Source: Holophagae bacterium (GTDB lineage: Bacteria > Acidobacteriota > Holophagae > Acanthopleuribacterales > Acanthopleuribacteraceae). Taken from it: a DNA stretch of 64,000 nt. The notes beneath the pieces are model-generated. The model did no database searches. It was not told the DNA's origin and saw only the letters and a program-made list of their open reading frames with translations. Position 1 is the stretch's first letter, and every line of letters begins with the position of its first letter. Of this stretch, positions 33,075 to 42,401 are shown in pieces. The stretch spans positions 558,001 through 622,000 of the forward strand of contig JAJCXM010000008.1 of the NCBI GenBank assembly GCA_029263455.1. The letters are read 5' to 3'. A program made the position numbers and the translations under genes.

Positions 33075-33955
33075 AACATCCGTTGATAGATCAACTTGTC
33101 GATCGAGTTGATGATGCGCTGGTTAACTATTTTCGAGATAAGGACTTAACTTGTCACCCGCTTGATCGGGCCATGGAGTATTCGGTATTGGCGGGCGGAA
33201 AACGGATGCGGCCACTTCTAACGTTGGTTGCTTGTTATGAATTAGGTGGCTCGCTAGATGAGGCGATCGCGTTTTCGCTTGCCCCTGAACTTCTCCATAC
33301 TTACTCCCTGATACATGACGACCTGCCTTCCATGGACGATGATGACATGCGACGTGGGAAGCCCACCAACCATAAAGTGTTTGGCGAAGCTAATGCCATC
33401 CTGGCTGGAGACGCATTACAAACAGAAGCCATACAAATCATTGCGAGCGCACCGCATTCCCATTTAGATGACGAAAAGCGAATTACGATGATTAAGGAGC
33501 TGTGTCTCGCTAGCGGTCGACGAGGAATGGTAGCCGGTCAAGTGATGGATATGGAGGCGGCCGGAAAAGAAATGGACGTCGATCGTCTGGTCAAACTTCA
33601 TCAACGCAAAACCGGTGCGCTTATTCGATATAGCGTGAGATTGGGTGCAATGCTTGGCAACGCGGACGAAAGTCAGCTCTTAGACTTAACCGCCTATGGA
33701 CAATCGTTGGGATTATTGTTTCAGGTGGTCGACGATTTGTTGGATGTAGAAGGCGATTCGGGGTTATTGGGAAAAACGGCCGGTAAGGATGTCGATCAAA
33801 ACAAAGCTACCTTTCCTAAGCTCATAGGCCTCGAAGCATCGCGAAAATTCGCTGATGGCTTGCTGGACGAAGCGCTTCAAGCCTTGACAAGATTGCCACA
33901 ACAAGAGAAGTTATTGGGGTCGCTGGCAAATTATGTCCGCCACAGGGAGTATTAA
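33071..33955 (+). CDS. ispA: Polyprenyl (geranyl/farnesyl) diphosphate synthase
   Basis: A 294-residue head-to-tail prenyltransferase building C10-C15 (or longer) isoprenoid diphosphates. The first aspartate-rich motif is in LIHDDLPSMDDDDMRRG with the two-residue insert typical of bacterial FPP synthases, the second in FQVVDDLLDVEGD; GGKRMRP and KTGALIRY are also conserved. It overlaps xseB by 4 nt and is 2 nt from dxs, so precursor and chain-forming steps are co-expressed. Product chain length cannot be fixed by eye. Confidence 0.95.
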   Translation: MKHPLIDQLVDRVDDALVNYFRDKDLTCHPLDRAMEYSVLAGGKRMRPLLTLVACYELGGSLDEAIAFSLAPELLHTYSLIHDDLPSMDDDDMRRGKPTNHKVFGEANAILAGDALQTEAIQIIASAPHSHLDDEKRITMIKELCLASGRRGMVAGQVMDMEAAGKEMDVDRLVKLHQRKTGALIRYSVRLGAMLGNADESQLLDLTAYGQSLGLLFQVVDDLLDVEGDSGLLGKTAGKDVDQNKATFPKLIGLEASRKFADGLLDEALQALTRLPQQEKLLGSLANYVRHREY

Positions 33956-33957
33956 GT

Positions 33958-35916
33958 ATGGCTGAATCGGTTCTAGACTTTTTTGAAAGAAACGTTTTTG
34001 GTGAAGGTGAAGCGAAGGCGTTCCCGCTTTTGCACCGTATTGACTCGCCTCGAGACGTCAAAGATGTACCTTTTGAGTCGCTCCCGCAATTGAGCCGCGA
34101 AGTTCGCGACTATATTATTCAAACGCTTTCTCGGACAGGGGGCCATCTTGGTTCAAATCTGGGCACGGTTGAATTGGCTATTGCTCTCAATTACGTGTTC
34201 AATTTCTTGAATGATCGTGTGGTTTGGGATGTTGGCCACCAAGCGTATCCTCACAAGATCCTCACGGGCAGAAGACAAAGATTTGATCGCTTAAGGCAAT
34301 ATGGTGGGATCTCTGGATTCTTGAAGATCGATGAAAGTCCTTACGATCATTTTGGCGCGGGTCACGCTTCAACGTCGATCTCGGCGGCCTTAGGCATGGC
34401 TGTTGCTCGCGATTTGAATAATGAAGACCATGCATGCATTGCCGTCATTGGTGACGGGGCGATGACCGGTGGGATGGCATTCGAAGCTTTGAATCAGCTG
34501 GGATACCTTAAGAAGCGCATGATTGTTATTCTTAACGATAACGACATGTCCATTTCGGCGAATGTCGGTGCCATGAGCGGCTACCTGAATCAAATTATTT
34601 CTGGTCAGTTTTATACGCGGACTCGGGAACGTATTGAAAAATCGATCAAGGCGATTCCCGGAATTGGCGACAGTATTGCCAAACGTGCTCACCAACTCGA
34701 ACACATCGTAAAGACAATGCTCGTACCAGGGTCTCTGTTTCAAGAACTGGGCTACCATTATGTGGGGCCAATTAACGGACATCATGTCGACCAATTGGTG
34801 CGCGTTTTTGAGCAATATAAGAACTTTGATGGTCCGGTTCTTATCCATGTGCGAACGGTGAAGGGCAAAGGATTGCCCGGCGCCGAAGAGATGTCCGAAA
34901 CCTATCACGGTGTAAAAGTAGGTTATCTGCCTAAGCGCGACTGCGTGGAGCCGGCAGATAAACCCAAGTCGAAGCCAAGTCCACCGTCATATACGTCGGT
35001 ATTCTCCAAGTCTCTCATTCAACTAGCACAAACAGACAAGCGAATTATTGGGATTACGGCTGCCATGCCAACTGGGACGGGATTGGACGCCTTTGGCAAA
35101 CAGTTCCCAGACCGTTATTTTGATGTGGGGATCGCGGAGCAGCATGCAGTGACTTTTGCTGCGGGCATGGCGACACGTGGATTAAAGCCTGTTGCTGCGA
35201 TCTATTCGACCTTTCTCCAAAGGGCCTACGATCAAGTCATCCATGACGTTTGTATTCAGCATCTTGATGTCACCTTCTGTATTGATCGAGGCGGACTTGT
35301 GGGGGCAGACGGGCCTACGCACCACGGGGTCTTTGATATCGCTTATTTGCGATTGATTCCCAATATGATTGTTATGTCACCTAAGGACGAAAATGAACTT
35401 CGTCACATGGTGGCAACGGCTATTGCCCATGATGGTCCAGCTGCAGTGCGCTACCCGCGAGGGTCTGGAATTGGAACCTCCATGGACGAGCCAATGGCGC
35501 ATCTGCCGATAGGTCGTGCGGAGGTCGTACGACAGGGTTCAGATGTTTTGTTGATAGGTTTGGGATCTATGGTTAACTACATGCTGACGGCAGCAGAGCG
35601 CCTCGCAGAAGAAGGCGTTGAAGCAACGGTTATAAATGCACGATTTGTTAAGCCACTTGATTTGGCGACGATTGCCAACCATTTACCTGAAAATGGCGCG
35701 GTTTTGACGTTGGAAGATGGCTGCTTAATGGGAGGCTTTGGGTCCGCCGTTCTTGAGGAACTACATAGTGCCGGTTATCATGACGTGCGCATTAAGAGGT
35801 TAGGTATTCAGGATCAGTTTGTGACGCACGGCGATAACAAAACGCTTCATCGTATACAGCGGCTGGATGCAGATGCTGTTTACCGTGGGGTGCAAGAATT
35901 GTTAGACTTAAGATAG
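33958..35916 (+). CDS. dxs: 1-deoxy-D-xylulose-5-phosphate synthase
   Basis: A 652-residue thiamine-diphosphate enzyme condensing pyruvate with glyceraldehyde 3-phosphate, first step of the MEP isoprenoid pathway. Features include RTGGHLGSNLG, DVGHQAYPHKILTGR, GHASTSISAALG, the ThDP motif GDGAMTGGMAFEALN, the transketolase domain with DRYFDVGIAEQHAVT and GLVGADGPTHHG, and the C-terminal domain from about residue 510. GGGAG lies 8 nt upstream of the ATG. The N-terminus is about 25 residues longer than many homologues before LPQLSREVRD. Confidence 0.97.
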   Translation: MAESVLDFFERNVFGEGEAKAFPLLHRIDSPRDVKDVPFESLPQLSREVRDYIIQTLSRTGGHLGSNLGTVELAIALNYVFNFLNDRVVWDVGHQAYPHKILTGRRQRFDRLRQYGGISGFLKIDESPYDHFGAGHASTSISAALGMAVARDLNNEDHACIAVIGDGAMTGGMAFEALNQLGYLKKRMIVILNDNDMSISANVGAMSGYLNQIISGQFYTRTRERIEKSIKAIPGIGDSIAKRAHQLEHIVKTMLVPGSLFQELGYHYVGPINGHHVDQLVRVFEQYKNFDGPVLIHVRTVKGKGLPGAEEMSETYHGVKVGYLPKRDCVEPADKPKSKPSPPSYTSVFSKSLIQLAQTDKRIIGITAAMPTGTGLDAFGKQFPDRYFDVGIAEQHAVTFAAGMATRGLKPVAAIYSTFLQRAYDQVIHDVCIQHLDVTFCIDRGGLVGADGPTHHGVFDIAYLRLIPNMIVMSPKDENELRHMVATAIAHDGPAAVRYPRGSGIGTSMDEPMAHLPIGRAEVVRQGSDVLLIGLGSMVNYMLTAAERLAEEGVEATVINARFVKPLDLATIANHLPENGAVLTLEDGCLMGGFGSAVLEELHSAGYHDVRIKRLGIQDQFVTHGDNKTLHRIQRLDADAVYRGVQELLDLR

Positions 35917-35984
35917 CATCAAGTTATTCAAAACAGTCATCGGGACGAAGATGACAGGGACGCATCGCGAGTTGGGAGAGGGAC

Positions 35985-36401
35985 GTGCCACTTAAAGTCG
36001 AAATAAGGTGCCCAAGTTGCGGGAACGCAACTAATATGGAATATGGCAAAGTCCCTGATGCCAAACTTAAAGTGACTTGTAAGAAATGTGCTGAAAAATT
36101 TGCGATGCATAAATCTGATGGAATGAATTGTCGGGTTTATTCCGAAAGAAGTAGCGAAACTGAGGACATAGAAGCCACCATTCGTGAGGATAGCGATGGC
36201 TGGACCGTCGATCATCCTGCTTGCGAAGGCATTAAATACAAGATGTCGACAATTGGTGGTCTCATTAGGTCCGGTCTGGTAAGTGCCAGGACCCCAATCC
36301 TTCCTCCCGATTCTACCAAATACTACGACGCCAAAGATTTGGTTCAATTACGCAAATACTTTGAGCAGCGTCAGCGCATTAATAAACAATTCCGAGAATG
36401 A
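35985..36401 (+). CDS. Zinc-ribbon (MJ0042-type) protein
   Basis: A 138-residue protein starting at GTG 35985. The first 36 residues form a zinc ribbon with Cys9-x2-Cys12 and Cys32-x2-Cys35 (IRCPSCGN, VTCKKCAEKF), the MJ0042 pattern often found at the N-terminus of adaptor or signalling proteins. The remainder (DGWTVDHPACEG, MSTIGGLIRSGLVSARTPILPP) resembles GYF_2/DUF4339-type modules only loosely, and no membrane segment follows. It lies 68 nt behind dxs and converges on dnaJ with 6 nt between stops. Confidence 0.75.
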   Translation: MPLKVEIRCPSCGNATNMEYGKVPDAKLKVTCKKCAEKFAMHKSDGMNCRVYSERSSETEDIEATIREDSDGWTVDHPACEGIKYKMSTIGGLIRSGLVSARTPILPPDSTKYYDAKDLVQLRKYFEQRQRINKQFRE

Positions 36402-36407
36402 ATGTGC

Positions 36408-37529
36408 TTAGTTGAAGAAGTCTTTCACTTTCTGAAACACGCTCTTATGTTCCGTAATGTGGTCTCCCTCGATTTCGGCTAATTCTTCCAAAAGCTCACG
36501 TTCGCGCTTATTGATCTTGGTTGGTGTCACGACCACGGCTTCCAAGAATAAGTCACCGAAGCGATGAGGGCGACCGACAATGGAGAAACCGGCGCGTTTC
36601 ATGCGGAACTGTTTGCCGGTTTGTGTGCCGGCCGGAACTTTCAGCGTTTCTACGCCATGCAATGTTGGAATCTCAATCTCGGTTGATAATGCGGCTTGGC
36701 TAAATGATATCGGTATGCGGGCAAAAAGATTTTCGCCTTCACGTTTGAAAAATTCGTGATCTTCCACTTTGATCACTAAGTACAAGTCACCTGCAGGGCC
36801 GCCTAGGGCGCCAGGTTCCCCTTGTCCGCGCACTTTTAGTTTCATGCCGGTGTCGACGCCTGCGGTTACTGTAACGTCCAATGGCCGTGTCTTTTCTATG
36901 TGTTTTGCGCCATGACAAGTTCCGCAGCGATCACTCGGGCTGATTGTCTGCCCTCGTCCTCCGCAGGCATGGCATGTACGGCTGATGGCAAAAAAGCCAC
37001 TTTGTACTTGGACTTGACCCATCCCTCCGCAGGTCGAGCATGTGTGGCTCTTTGCGCCCGTTTTGAGGCCGCTTCCTGTGCATGTTTCGCAAGGTTCTGC
37101 ACGATGGACTTCAACGCTCTTTTCACATCCTTCAAAGGCTTCCTGGAACGTTAATGTCAATAGCTGTTCTAGGCTGCGGCCCTGTTGTGGACGGTTTCTG
37201 GCAGATCGCCGTCTGCCGCCCGATCCAAAGCCAAAGAAATCACCAAGAATGTCTTCAAAGCCGGAGAATACGCTCTCATCAAAACCGCCAGCACCACTTC
37301 CCGCCGCGACACCTGCATGTCCGAACTGGTCATACATGCCGCGCTTCTCCGTGTCAGAAAGGATGGAGTAGGCTTCGGCAGCCTCCTTGAATAGATCCTC
37401 CGATTCCTTGTTATCAGGATTCTTGTCAGGATGATATTTAAGGGCCAATGCACGATAAGCTTTTTTGATTTCCTGTGCGCTCGCGTTGCGCTCTACACCC
37501 AAAACGGCGTAGTAATCACGTTTGGACAT
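36408..37529 (-). CDS. dnaJ: Chaperone DnaJ
   Basis: A 373-residue type I J-protein. J domain with HPD in [12 protein letters not shown], a Gly/Phe-rich linker, four CxxC zinc motifs ([32 protein letters not shown]; the last lacks the usual final Gly), then the two C-terminal substrate-binding beta domains. DnaJ delivers substrates to DnaK and stimulates its ATPase. Last gene of the hrcA-grpE-dnaK-dnaJ operon, 32 nt after dnaK. Confidence 0.97.
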   Translation of the reverse strand: MSKRDYYAVLGVERNASAQEIKKAYRALALKYHPDKNPDNKESEDLFKEAAEAYSILSDTEKRGMYDQFGHAGVAAGSGAGGFDESVFSGFEDILGDFFGFGSGGRRRSARNRPQQGRSLEQLLTLTFQEAFEGCEKSVEVHRAEPCETCTGSGLKTGAKSHTCSTCGGMGQVQVQSGFFAISRTCHACGGRGQTISPSDRCGTCHGAKHIEKTRPLDVTVTAGVDTGMKLKVRGQGEPGALGGPAGDLYLVIKVEDHEFFKREGENLFARIPISFSQAALSTEIEIPTLHGVETLKVPAGTQTGKQFRMKRAGFSIVGRPHRFGDLFLEAVVVTPTKINKRERELLEELAEIEGDHITEHKSVFQKVKDFFN

Positions 37530-37561
37530 GACTCAACCTATATAAATTGGAGTTTCGATCC

Positions 37562-39385
37562 CTACTGGCGTCTATCCGGGTTGGGATTGAACATAATGAG
37601 TTCGGATAGAACGGTGCTGATTTTGGTCACACTATCCAAGGCCTCAATGATTTGATGGTCTTCTTCCGAAGTCAGCGCTTTTTTTGCGTTCCCTAGAGTG
37701 TCGCGCACGCGTTGCGATTCGGCCTCATTGAGGTAATTCCCGTATTGGGAAAAGGTACGTTCAATGGTGTACACCATTCCCTCAAGTTTGTTGCGTTTTT
37801 TGATCGTTTCCTTGCGGCGAAGATCATCGACAGAGTGTCGTTCGGCGTTTTTGATGATTTTTTCGATTTCATCCCCAGATAAACCACTAGACGGCATGAT
37901 CTTAATCGATTGTTTCTTGTTCGAAAGCTTGTCGATCGCTGATACGTGCACGATGCCGTTTGAATCTATTTCGAAGGTGACCTCGATTTGGGGTACGCCT
38001 TTTGGAGCCGGTGGCACATCCACCAAATCGAATCGTGCCAGAGACTTGTTGTTTTCGGAAATTTCACTTTCACCTTGCAAAATATGAACACTCACCGTCG
38101 TTTGATTGTCGGCAACGGTGGTGAATACCTGCGTGCAAGAGGTTGGAATATTTGAATTCTTCTCGATCATTTTGTAGGTCAGGCCACCTTGGGTTTCGAT
38201 ACCTAGGGACAACGGCGTGACGTCAAGTAAGACGATGTCCTTAACATCGCCTTTCAAAATGGCACCTTGAATCGATGCGCCAATACCTACCACTTCGTCT
38301 GGATTCACATCCACGGTAGGTGTTGTCTTGAAGATTTCCTCAACAATGGTGTGAATAAGGGGTGTTCGCGTTTGTCCACCTACCAAGATCACTTTGTCTA
38401 ACTCCTCAACGCTGAGGTGAGCCGATGTCAACGCATCTGCGATAGGTATGCGTGCGCGTTCAACGATGGGCATGATCAGTTCGTTAAATTTTTCTCGAGT
38501 TAGTTTTAGGTTCAGATGTTTGGCGCCAGTAGCGTCGGCTGAAATAAAGGGAAGCGTGATTTCTGTTTCTTCAACACTGGATAATTCGCACTTTGCTTTT
38601 TCAGCAGCCTCTTTGAGGCGTTGCAATGCCATCTTGTCGAATTTGAGATTGATGCCCGTTTCTTCCTGAAAACTTTCAACCATCCATTCCAAAATGGCGC
38701 GATCAAAGTCCTCACCGCCCAAGAATGTATCACCTGCGGTTGACTTAACTTCAAATACACCTTCAACCATTTCCAATACCGAGATGTCGAAGGTACCTCC
38801 ACCCAAGTCAAAGACAGCAACTTTGCCGGTGAAACTCCGTTCGAGTCCATAAGCCAAGGCCGCAGCAGTCGGCTCGTTAATGATGCGTTTTACGTCGAGG
38901 CCTGCGATGGTGCCTGCATCACGAGTCGCCTGTCTCTGGGTGTCATCAAAATAGGCGGGAACCGTAATGATCGCTTCGTCAATTTCTTCGCCTAAATAGT
39001 GCTCAGCGGCTTCTTTGAGATGCTTTAGAATCATCGCGGATATTTCTTGCGGTGAGTATGTCTGGTCGTGGACCTTAACCCAAGCGTCGCCATTTGTCGC
39101 CGCTACAATTTCGTAAGGCAAATGTTCGCGCGCCTTGACTGTTTGTTCGTGGTCAAATTTGTGACCAATCAACCTCTTAACGGCAAAAACCGTATTTTTT
39201 GGGTTGGTGATTGCCTGACGTCGAGCAATGTGACCTATTAATCGTTCGCCGGTCTCGGTGAAGCCTACAACCGATGGTGTCGTTCGACTGCCTTCGCGGT
39301 TGGGAATGACACTTGGTGTGCCGCCTTCTAGGACACAAACACAACAGTTGGTGGTGCCTAAATCGATCCCGATGATTTTGCTCAT
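37562..39385 (-). CDS. dnaK: Chaperone DnaK (Hsp70), short C-terminal tail
   Basis: 607 residues from ATG 39385 ([16 protein letters not shown]), with GAGGAG six bases upstream; the longer frame to 39466 overlaps grpE. The nucleotide-binding domain contains the Gram-negative-type insert ([18 protein letters not shown]), [29 protein letters not shown] and [16 protein letters not shown]; the substrate domain has the [11 protein letters not shown] linker. The chain stops soon after the lid helices ([15 protein letters not shown]), so the usual disordered tail of about 30 residues and its EEV-type end are missing. Operon-internal, between grpE and dnaJ. Confidence 0.97.
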   Translation of the reverse strand: MSKIIGIDLGTTNCCVCVLEGGTPSVIPNREGSRTTPSVVGFTETGERLIGHIARRQAITNPKNTVFAVKRLIGHKFDHEQTVKAREHLPYEIVAATNGDAWVKVHDQTYSPQEISAMILKHLKEAAEHYLGEEIDEAIITVPAYFDDTQRQATRDAGTIAGLDVKRIINEPTAAALAYGLERSFTGKVAVFDLGGGTFDISVLEMVEGVFEVKSTAGDTFLGGEDFDRAILEWMVESFQEETGINLKFDKMALQRLKEAAEKAKCELSSVEETEITLPFISADATGAKHLNLKLTREKFNELIMPIVERARIPIADALTSAHLSVEELDKVILVGGQTRTPLIHTIVEEIFKTTPTVDVNPDEVVGIGASIQGAILKGDVKDIVLLDVTPLSLGIETQGGLTYKMIEKNSNIPTSCTQVFTTVADNQTTVSVHILQGESEISENNKSLARFDLVDVPPAPKGVPQIEVTFEIDSNGIVHVSAIDKLSNKKQSIKIMPSSGLSGDEIEKIIKNAERHSVDDLRRKETIKKRNKLEGMVYTIERTFSQYGNYLNEAESQRVRDTLGNAKKALTSEEDHQIIEALDSVTKISTVLSELIMFNPNPDRRQ

Positions 39386-39395
39386 TCGAAGCTCC

Positions 39396-40097
39396 TCAGG
39401 ATTCCGATGCCGGTGATTCTGGGTTGGTGTTAGTTGCTGTCGTTTCGTCGACGAGCGGAACGGCAACTTTTACCTGCGCGGCTCGCAACAGTTTTTCTTT
39501 GTAAAGGTAACCTTTTTGGAATACCGCGGTTATCGTGTTCTCAGCGACCGCATTGGTGGGCTGCTTAGCTAGCGCTTCGTGTAAGTAGGGATCAAACAGT
39601 TGATCTGTCGTGTCGATTTCTCGGACTAAACTTGTTGATAAAAAATCTATGAACTGTTTATGAATCATCTTTACGCCCACAGCAAACGGACTCGAGGGAT
39701 CGTCGATCGCTTCCAAGGCGCGGTCAAAATTATCTACTATCTCGAGACAGTTCCTCAAAATGGACATCCGTGAGTCGTCCACACGGGTGGCCATATCGCG
39801 CTCCATCCGCCTTTTGAAATTCTCAAAGTCGGCATGGCTGCGGATATATTTGTCACGCATGACTCGATTGCCCTCTCGTAGCTGAGCGATCAATTCCACT
39901 GCGTCAGCCAAGGTCAGGTCCGATTCTCCGCCCTTGGACTCGTTTCTGTCGGGTTCAGCGGGTTCTAGTGTGACAACCGGCGCTTGTTCGTCACTTAATT
40001 CGATAGCCGACGGCTCTTCCCCACCTTCGACGTCGGAGGCAGTGTTTGTAGCACTTCCTTCAACATTGGAATCCATTTTTTGCTCCTCCAAACTCAT
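39396..40097 (-). CDS. grpE: Nucleotide exchange factor GrpE
   Basis: About 233 residues from ATG 40097, with AGGAG six bases upstream; TTG 40112 is less likely. A long acidic disordered N-terminus is followed by the dimeric coiled coil (RDKYIRSHADFENFKRRMER) and the C-terminal beta wing with FLSTSLVREIDTTDQLFDPYLHEAL. VFQKGYLYKEKLLRAAQVKV is the GrpE signature end. It releases ADP from DnaK, encoded 10 nt downstream. The Pro/Ser-rich end after VAVPLV is ordinary. Confidence 0.96.
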   Translation of the reverse strand: MSLEEQKMDSNVEGSATNTASDVEGGEEPSAIELSDEQAPVVTLEPAEPDRNESKGGESDLTLADAVELIAQLREGNRVMRDKYIRSHADFENFKRRMERDMATRVDDSRMSILRNCLEIVDNFDRALEAIDDPSSPFAVGVKMIHKQFIDFLSTSLVREIDTTDQLFDPYLHEALAKQPTNAVAENTITAVFQKGYLYKEKLLRAAQVKVAVPLVDETTATNTNPESPASES

Positions 40098-40168
40098 TCC
40101 AATCTCCTGCAATTAAATCAAACCAAGATTATAGCAGAATGATGAGTATACATCCCAATTCTTGGTCG

Positions 40169-41209
40169 TTATGAAACTTCAAACTCCTTGGAAAATTTGA
40201 ATTTCGTGTATGACAGCAATTGATAGGAGGCCAAATAAGGCATTCTTCTTGGGCCCAACACGCCGATAAAACCCAAATGTTTATTTGCTGAGCCGACGCG
40301 TGTTATGCAAATTGAAAGATCGTGATAGATAGGGTCCGTGATTTCCTGGCCGATGAAAATCCGAATGCGATCGTCATTATTAGCCAGGGCACGAGAGGCG
40401 ACAGTTTGGAATCGTGACTCGTCATCAATTAGCGAGTAAATGCGGCGCATGGCGTCGATATTCTGAAACTCCGGGGCGTCCAATATTTTTTTGAATCCAA
40501 CAAAATGTATTTCGTCCCGTTTCTGGATCTCTGCCTCCAGCGCGCGCATGATCCTAGAAGCATGCTTGAGAATTAGATCTTGTCTTTGCTCTCCCACATC
40601 TTGAGTTTGTGTTAGGGAACGACAGATATCGACTAGGCTCGAATCTGTATAGTGCGAATTGACGTAATTCTCGATCGATTTTAGAAATGACTCTGCGTAT
40701 TCGTGCTCGGGGACCGCCAAGATTTGTTTGATTGCATGGCCTCGCTGGGTAATTGCCAATGCCAAGATATGATTGACGCCGATTGGTTCAAGGACAAGGT
40801 GGCGTAATCGCCAAACGACATGCCTTGCTGGCGCATAGAAACTCAAGAGACGAGTGCGGTCATGGATGAGTTCGGCGAGTGACTTGAGGACGTCTGTGAT
40901 GTCACCGATGTCTTCAAATCGCCGATCAAAAGATTGCGTATCCCATCCGCCAATAGGTGTAAATCGAGTGGTGATCTCGTTGACATAGGTTCGATACCCT
41001 AAGTCGGTTGGCACTCGGCCGGCAGATGTGTGGGGCTGAACCAATAGACCTTGGTCGTCAAGGTCACCCAGAATGTTACGGATGGTTGCAGGCGAAAATG
41101 GAAGGACTCGAGTGCGGCTAAGCCGTGTCGATCCCACCGGTTCGCAAGTGCGATAATACACATCAACAACCTGCGACAAAACGCGTTGTGCTCGTGGATT
41201 GATAGTCAT
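40169..41209 (-). CDS. hrcA: Heat-inducible transcription repressor HrcA
   Basis: About 346 residues from the ATG at 41209 (MTINPRAQRVLSQVVDVYYRT); the open frame reaches 41659 but the extension runs back through the promoter and shows no HrcA similarity. The N-terminal winged helix carries PVGSTRLSRT, FSPATIRNILGDLDDQGLLVQPHTSAGRVPTDLGYRTYV, diagnostic of HrcA. The GAF-like domain follows, ending in GVLGPRRMPY. HrcA represses chaperone genes by binding CIRCE. First gene of hrcA-grpE-dnaK-dnaJ, with a good promoter upstream but no recognisable CIRCE. Confidence 0.95.
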   Translation of the reverse strand: MTINPRAQRVLSQVVDVYYRTCEPVGSTRLSRTRVLPFSPATIRNILGDLDDQGLLVQPHTSAGRVPTDLGYRTYVNEITTRFTPIGGWDTQSFDRRFEDIGDITDVLKSLAELIHDRTRLLSFYAPARHVVWRLRHLVLEPIGVNHILALAITQRGHAIKQILAVPEHEYAESFLKSIENYVNSHYTDSSLVDICRSLTQTQDVGEQRQDLILKHASRIMRALEAEIQKRDEIHFVGFKKILDAPEFQNIDAMRRIYSLIDDESRFQTVASRALANNDDRIRIFIGQEITDPIYHDLSICITRVGSANKHLGFIGVLGPRRMPYLASYQLLSYTKFKFSKEFEVS

Positions 41210-41230
41210 TTGAACAATCACCGTGACTCT

Positions 41231-41245
41231 GCCGCAATATGCGGC
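41231..41245. promoter_or_regulatory. Palindrome at the hrcA transcription start, possible operator
   Basis: GCCGCA and TGCGGC are separated by three bases, positioned just downstream of the hrcA -10 box. It is not a CIRCE element (which is 9-9-9 TTAGCACTC/GAGTGCTAA), but its position is that of a repressor operator or a leader hairpin. Confidence 0.4.
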
Positions 41246-41254
41246 GTTCGGCTG

Positions 41255-41284
41255 ATTATCAGGAGACTTGTTATGAATTGTCAA
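41255..41284 (-). promoter_or_regulatory. Housekeeping promoter of the hrcA operon
   Basis: On the minus strand TTGACA (41279-41284) and GATAAT (41255-41260) are separated by 18 nt, a near-consensus vegetative promoter. The start would fall near 41248, about 39 nt ahead of hrcA and next to a palindrome at 41231-41245. Confidence 0.7.
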
Positions 41285-41372
41285 CAGCTTCGACTCGTGC
41301 CGGTCGCTTGAATTTGGGGCTTGCTCATAGGAGAATGCTTGAGCCTGGACGGGAGAAGGGGCGGTAATAAGG

Positions 41373-42401
41373 TTGTCAACCTGGATTAATGGCAAAAGAA
41401 TATTGATTATTCGGTTATCTGCGCTCGGCGATGTAATCCGTACCATTCCTGCCGTGTCCCCGATGGTTGAAGCTAATCCCGATGCTTCTTTTACGTGGTT
41501 AGTCGAAGATACGTCTGCCGGACTACTTCGACGAATAAAAGGGTTGGATTTAATCGAATTGAGCCGTCGTGAAATGAAATCAGGATCTGTGCTTAGGATG
41601 ACGCGCGAATGGCGGCGCGTGCTTAGCCGGGTCAGAGAGCGACAGTTTGATCTTTCCATTGACTACCATGGCGTATTCAAGAGTGGCATCCAGGGATTTC
41701 TTGCGCGCATTCCTTTGCGTTATGGCTATCGGCGAGGTGGCAGTAAAGAGGGCAATCATTGGCTTACCAACCGTCAATTGCATTTGGGCCACCGACGTAT
41801 TTCCCGTTATCAAAGAGCGTTAGCGTTGAGTCAATTTGTTGTGGCAACGGAATTTGACCCTCACATGCCTGAAATTGAACTTACGACCGAAGAACAAATG
41901 AGGGTGAACCCTATCTTGGAAGTTCGGCCTTTGATATTGTTTCCCGGTACTTCGCATCATGGCCGTAACAAGAGGTGGCCTGCATCGTATTGGGCTCAGG
42001 TGTACAGGCGATTTTCCGAATTGGGGGCTCAATTTTCGTTTGGGCCTCAAGATCATGAACTTAGGGTTGATATTGAAGCGTGTTTGGGAAATGAGATCCG
42101 CTGTTTGCCGCCACTTTCGTTGGTGGAGTTGTCCCACGTGTTAAAGCACGCTAAGGGTCTAGTTTCCTGCGATACCGGACCCATGCATTTGGCGTCGGTT
42201 TACGGAACGCCCATTGTCGCTCTAATGGGTCCCTCAGACCCTGTACTTAATGCACCCATGCAGTCTCAGGGAATGCTTCTGCCCTCAGTACCTTGCGCGC
42301 CTTGCAGACGTAGAGACTGTCAGCTCTTGATCTGCCAGAACACAACAACACCATATCAAGTCATTAGGAAAACCGAGGAAATGTTGGCGGGCTTCCAATG
42401 A
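41373..42401 (+). CDS. Family 9 glycosyltransferase (heptosyltransferase-like), first copy
   Basis: A 342-residue GT-B enzyme. The opening RILIIRLSALGDVIRTIPAV, DYHGVFKSG, FPGTSHHGRNKRWP and the donor-site CDTGPMHLASVYGTPIVALMGPSDP are the ADP-heptose:LPS heptosyltransferase (WaaC-like) pattern. A CxxCRRRDC segment near the C-terminus is common in this family. The start is TTG 41373; TTG 41403 is an alternative that would put RLSALGDV nearer the terminus, as usual. Its stop overlaps the second GT9 gene by 4 nt, so two LPS-core sugar additions are co-expressed. Confidence 0.88.
   Translation: MSTWINGKRILIIRLSALGDVIRTIPAVSPMVEANPDASFTWLVEDTSAGLLRRIKGLDLIELSRREMKSGSVLRMTREWRRVLSRVRERQFDLSIDYHGVFKSGIQGFLARIPLRYGYRRGGSKEGNHWLTNRQLHLGHRRISRYQRALALSQFVVATEFDPHMPEIELTTEEQMRVNPILEVRPLILFPGTSHHGRNKRWPASYWAQVYRRFSELGAQFSFGPQDHELRVDIEACLGNEIRCLPPLSLVELSHVLKHAKGLVSCDTGPMHLASVYGTPIVALMGPSDPVLNAPMQSQGMLLPSVPCAPCRRRDCQLLICQNTTTPYQVIRKTEEMLAGFQ

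Noticed and set aside
34390-34908. Minus-strand open frame of 172 codons inside dxs
   Set aside because: Antisense to highly conserved Dxs sequence; no ribosome site or protein features.
41210-41659. 150-residue N-terminal extension of the hrcA frame
   Set aside because: It runs back through the promoter and into the opposing GT9 gene; HrcA homology begins at MTINPRAQ (ATG 41209).
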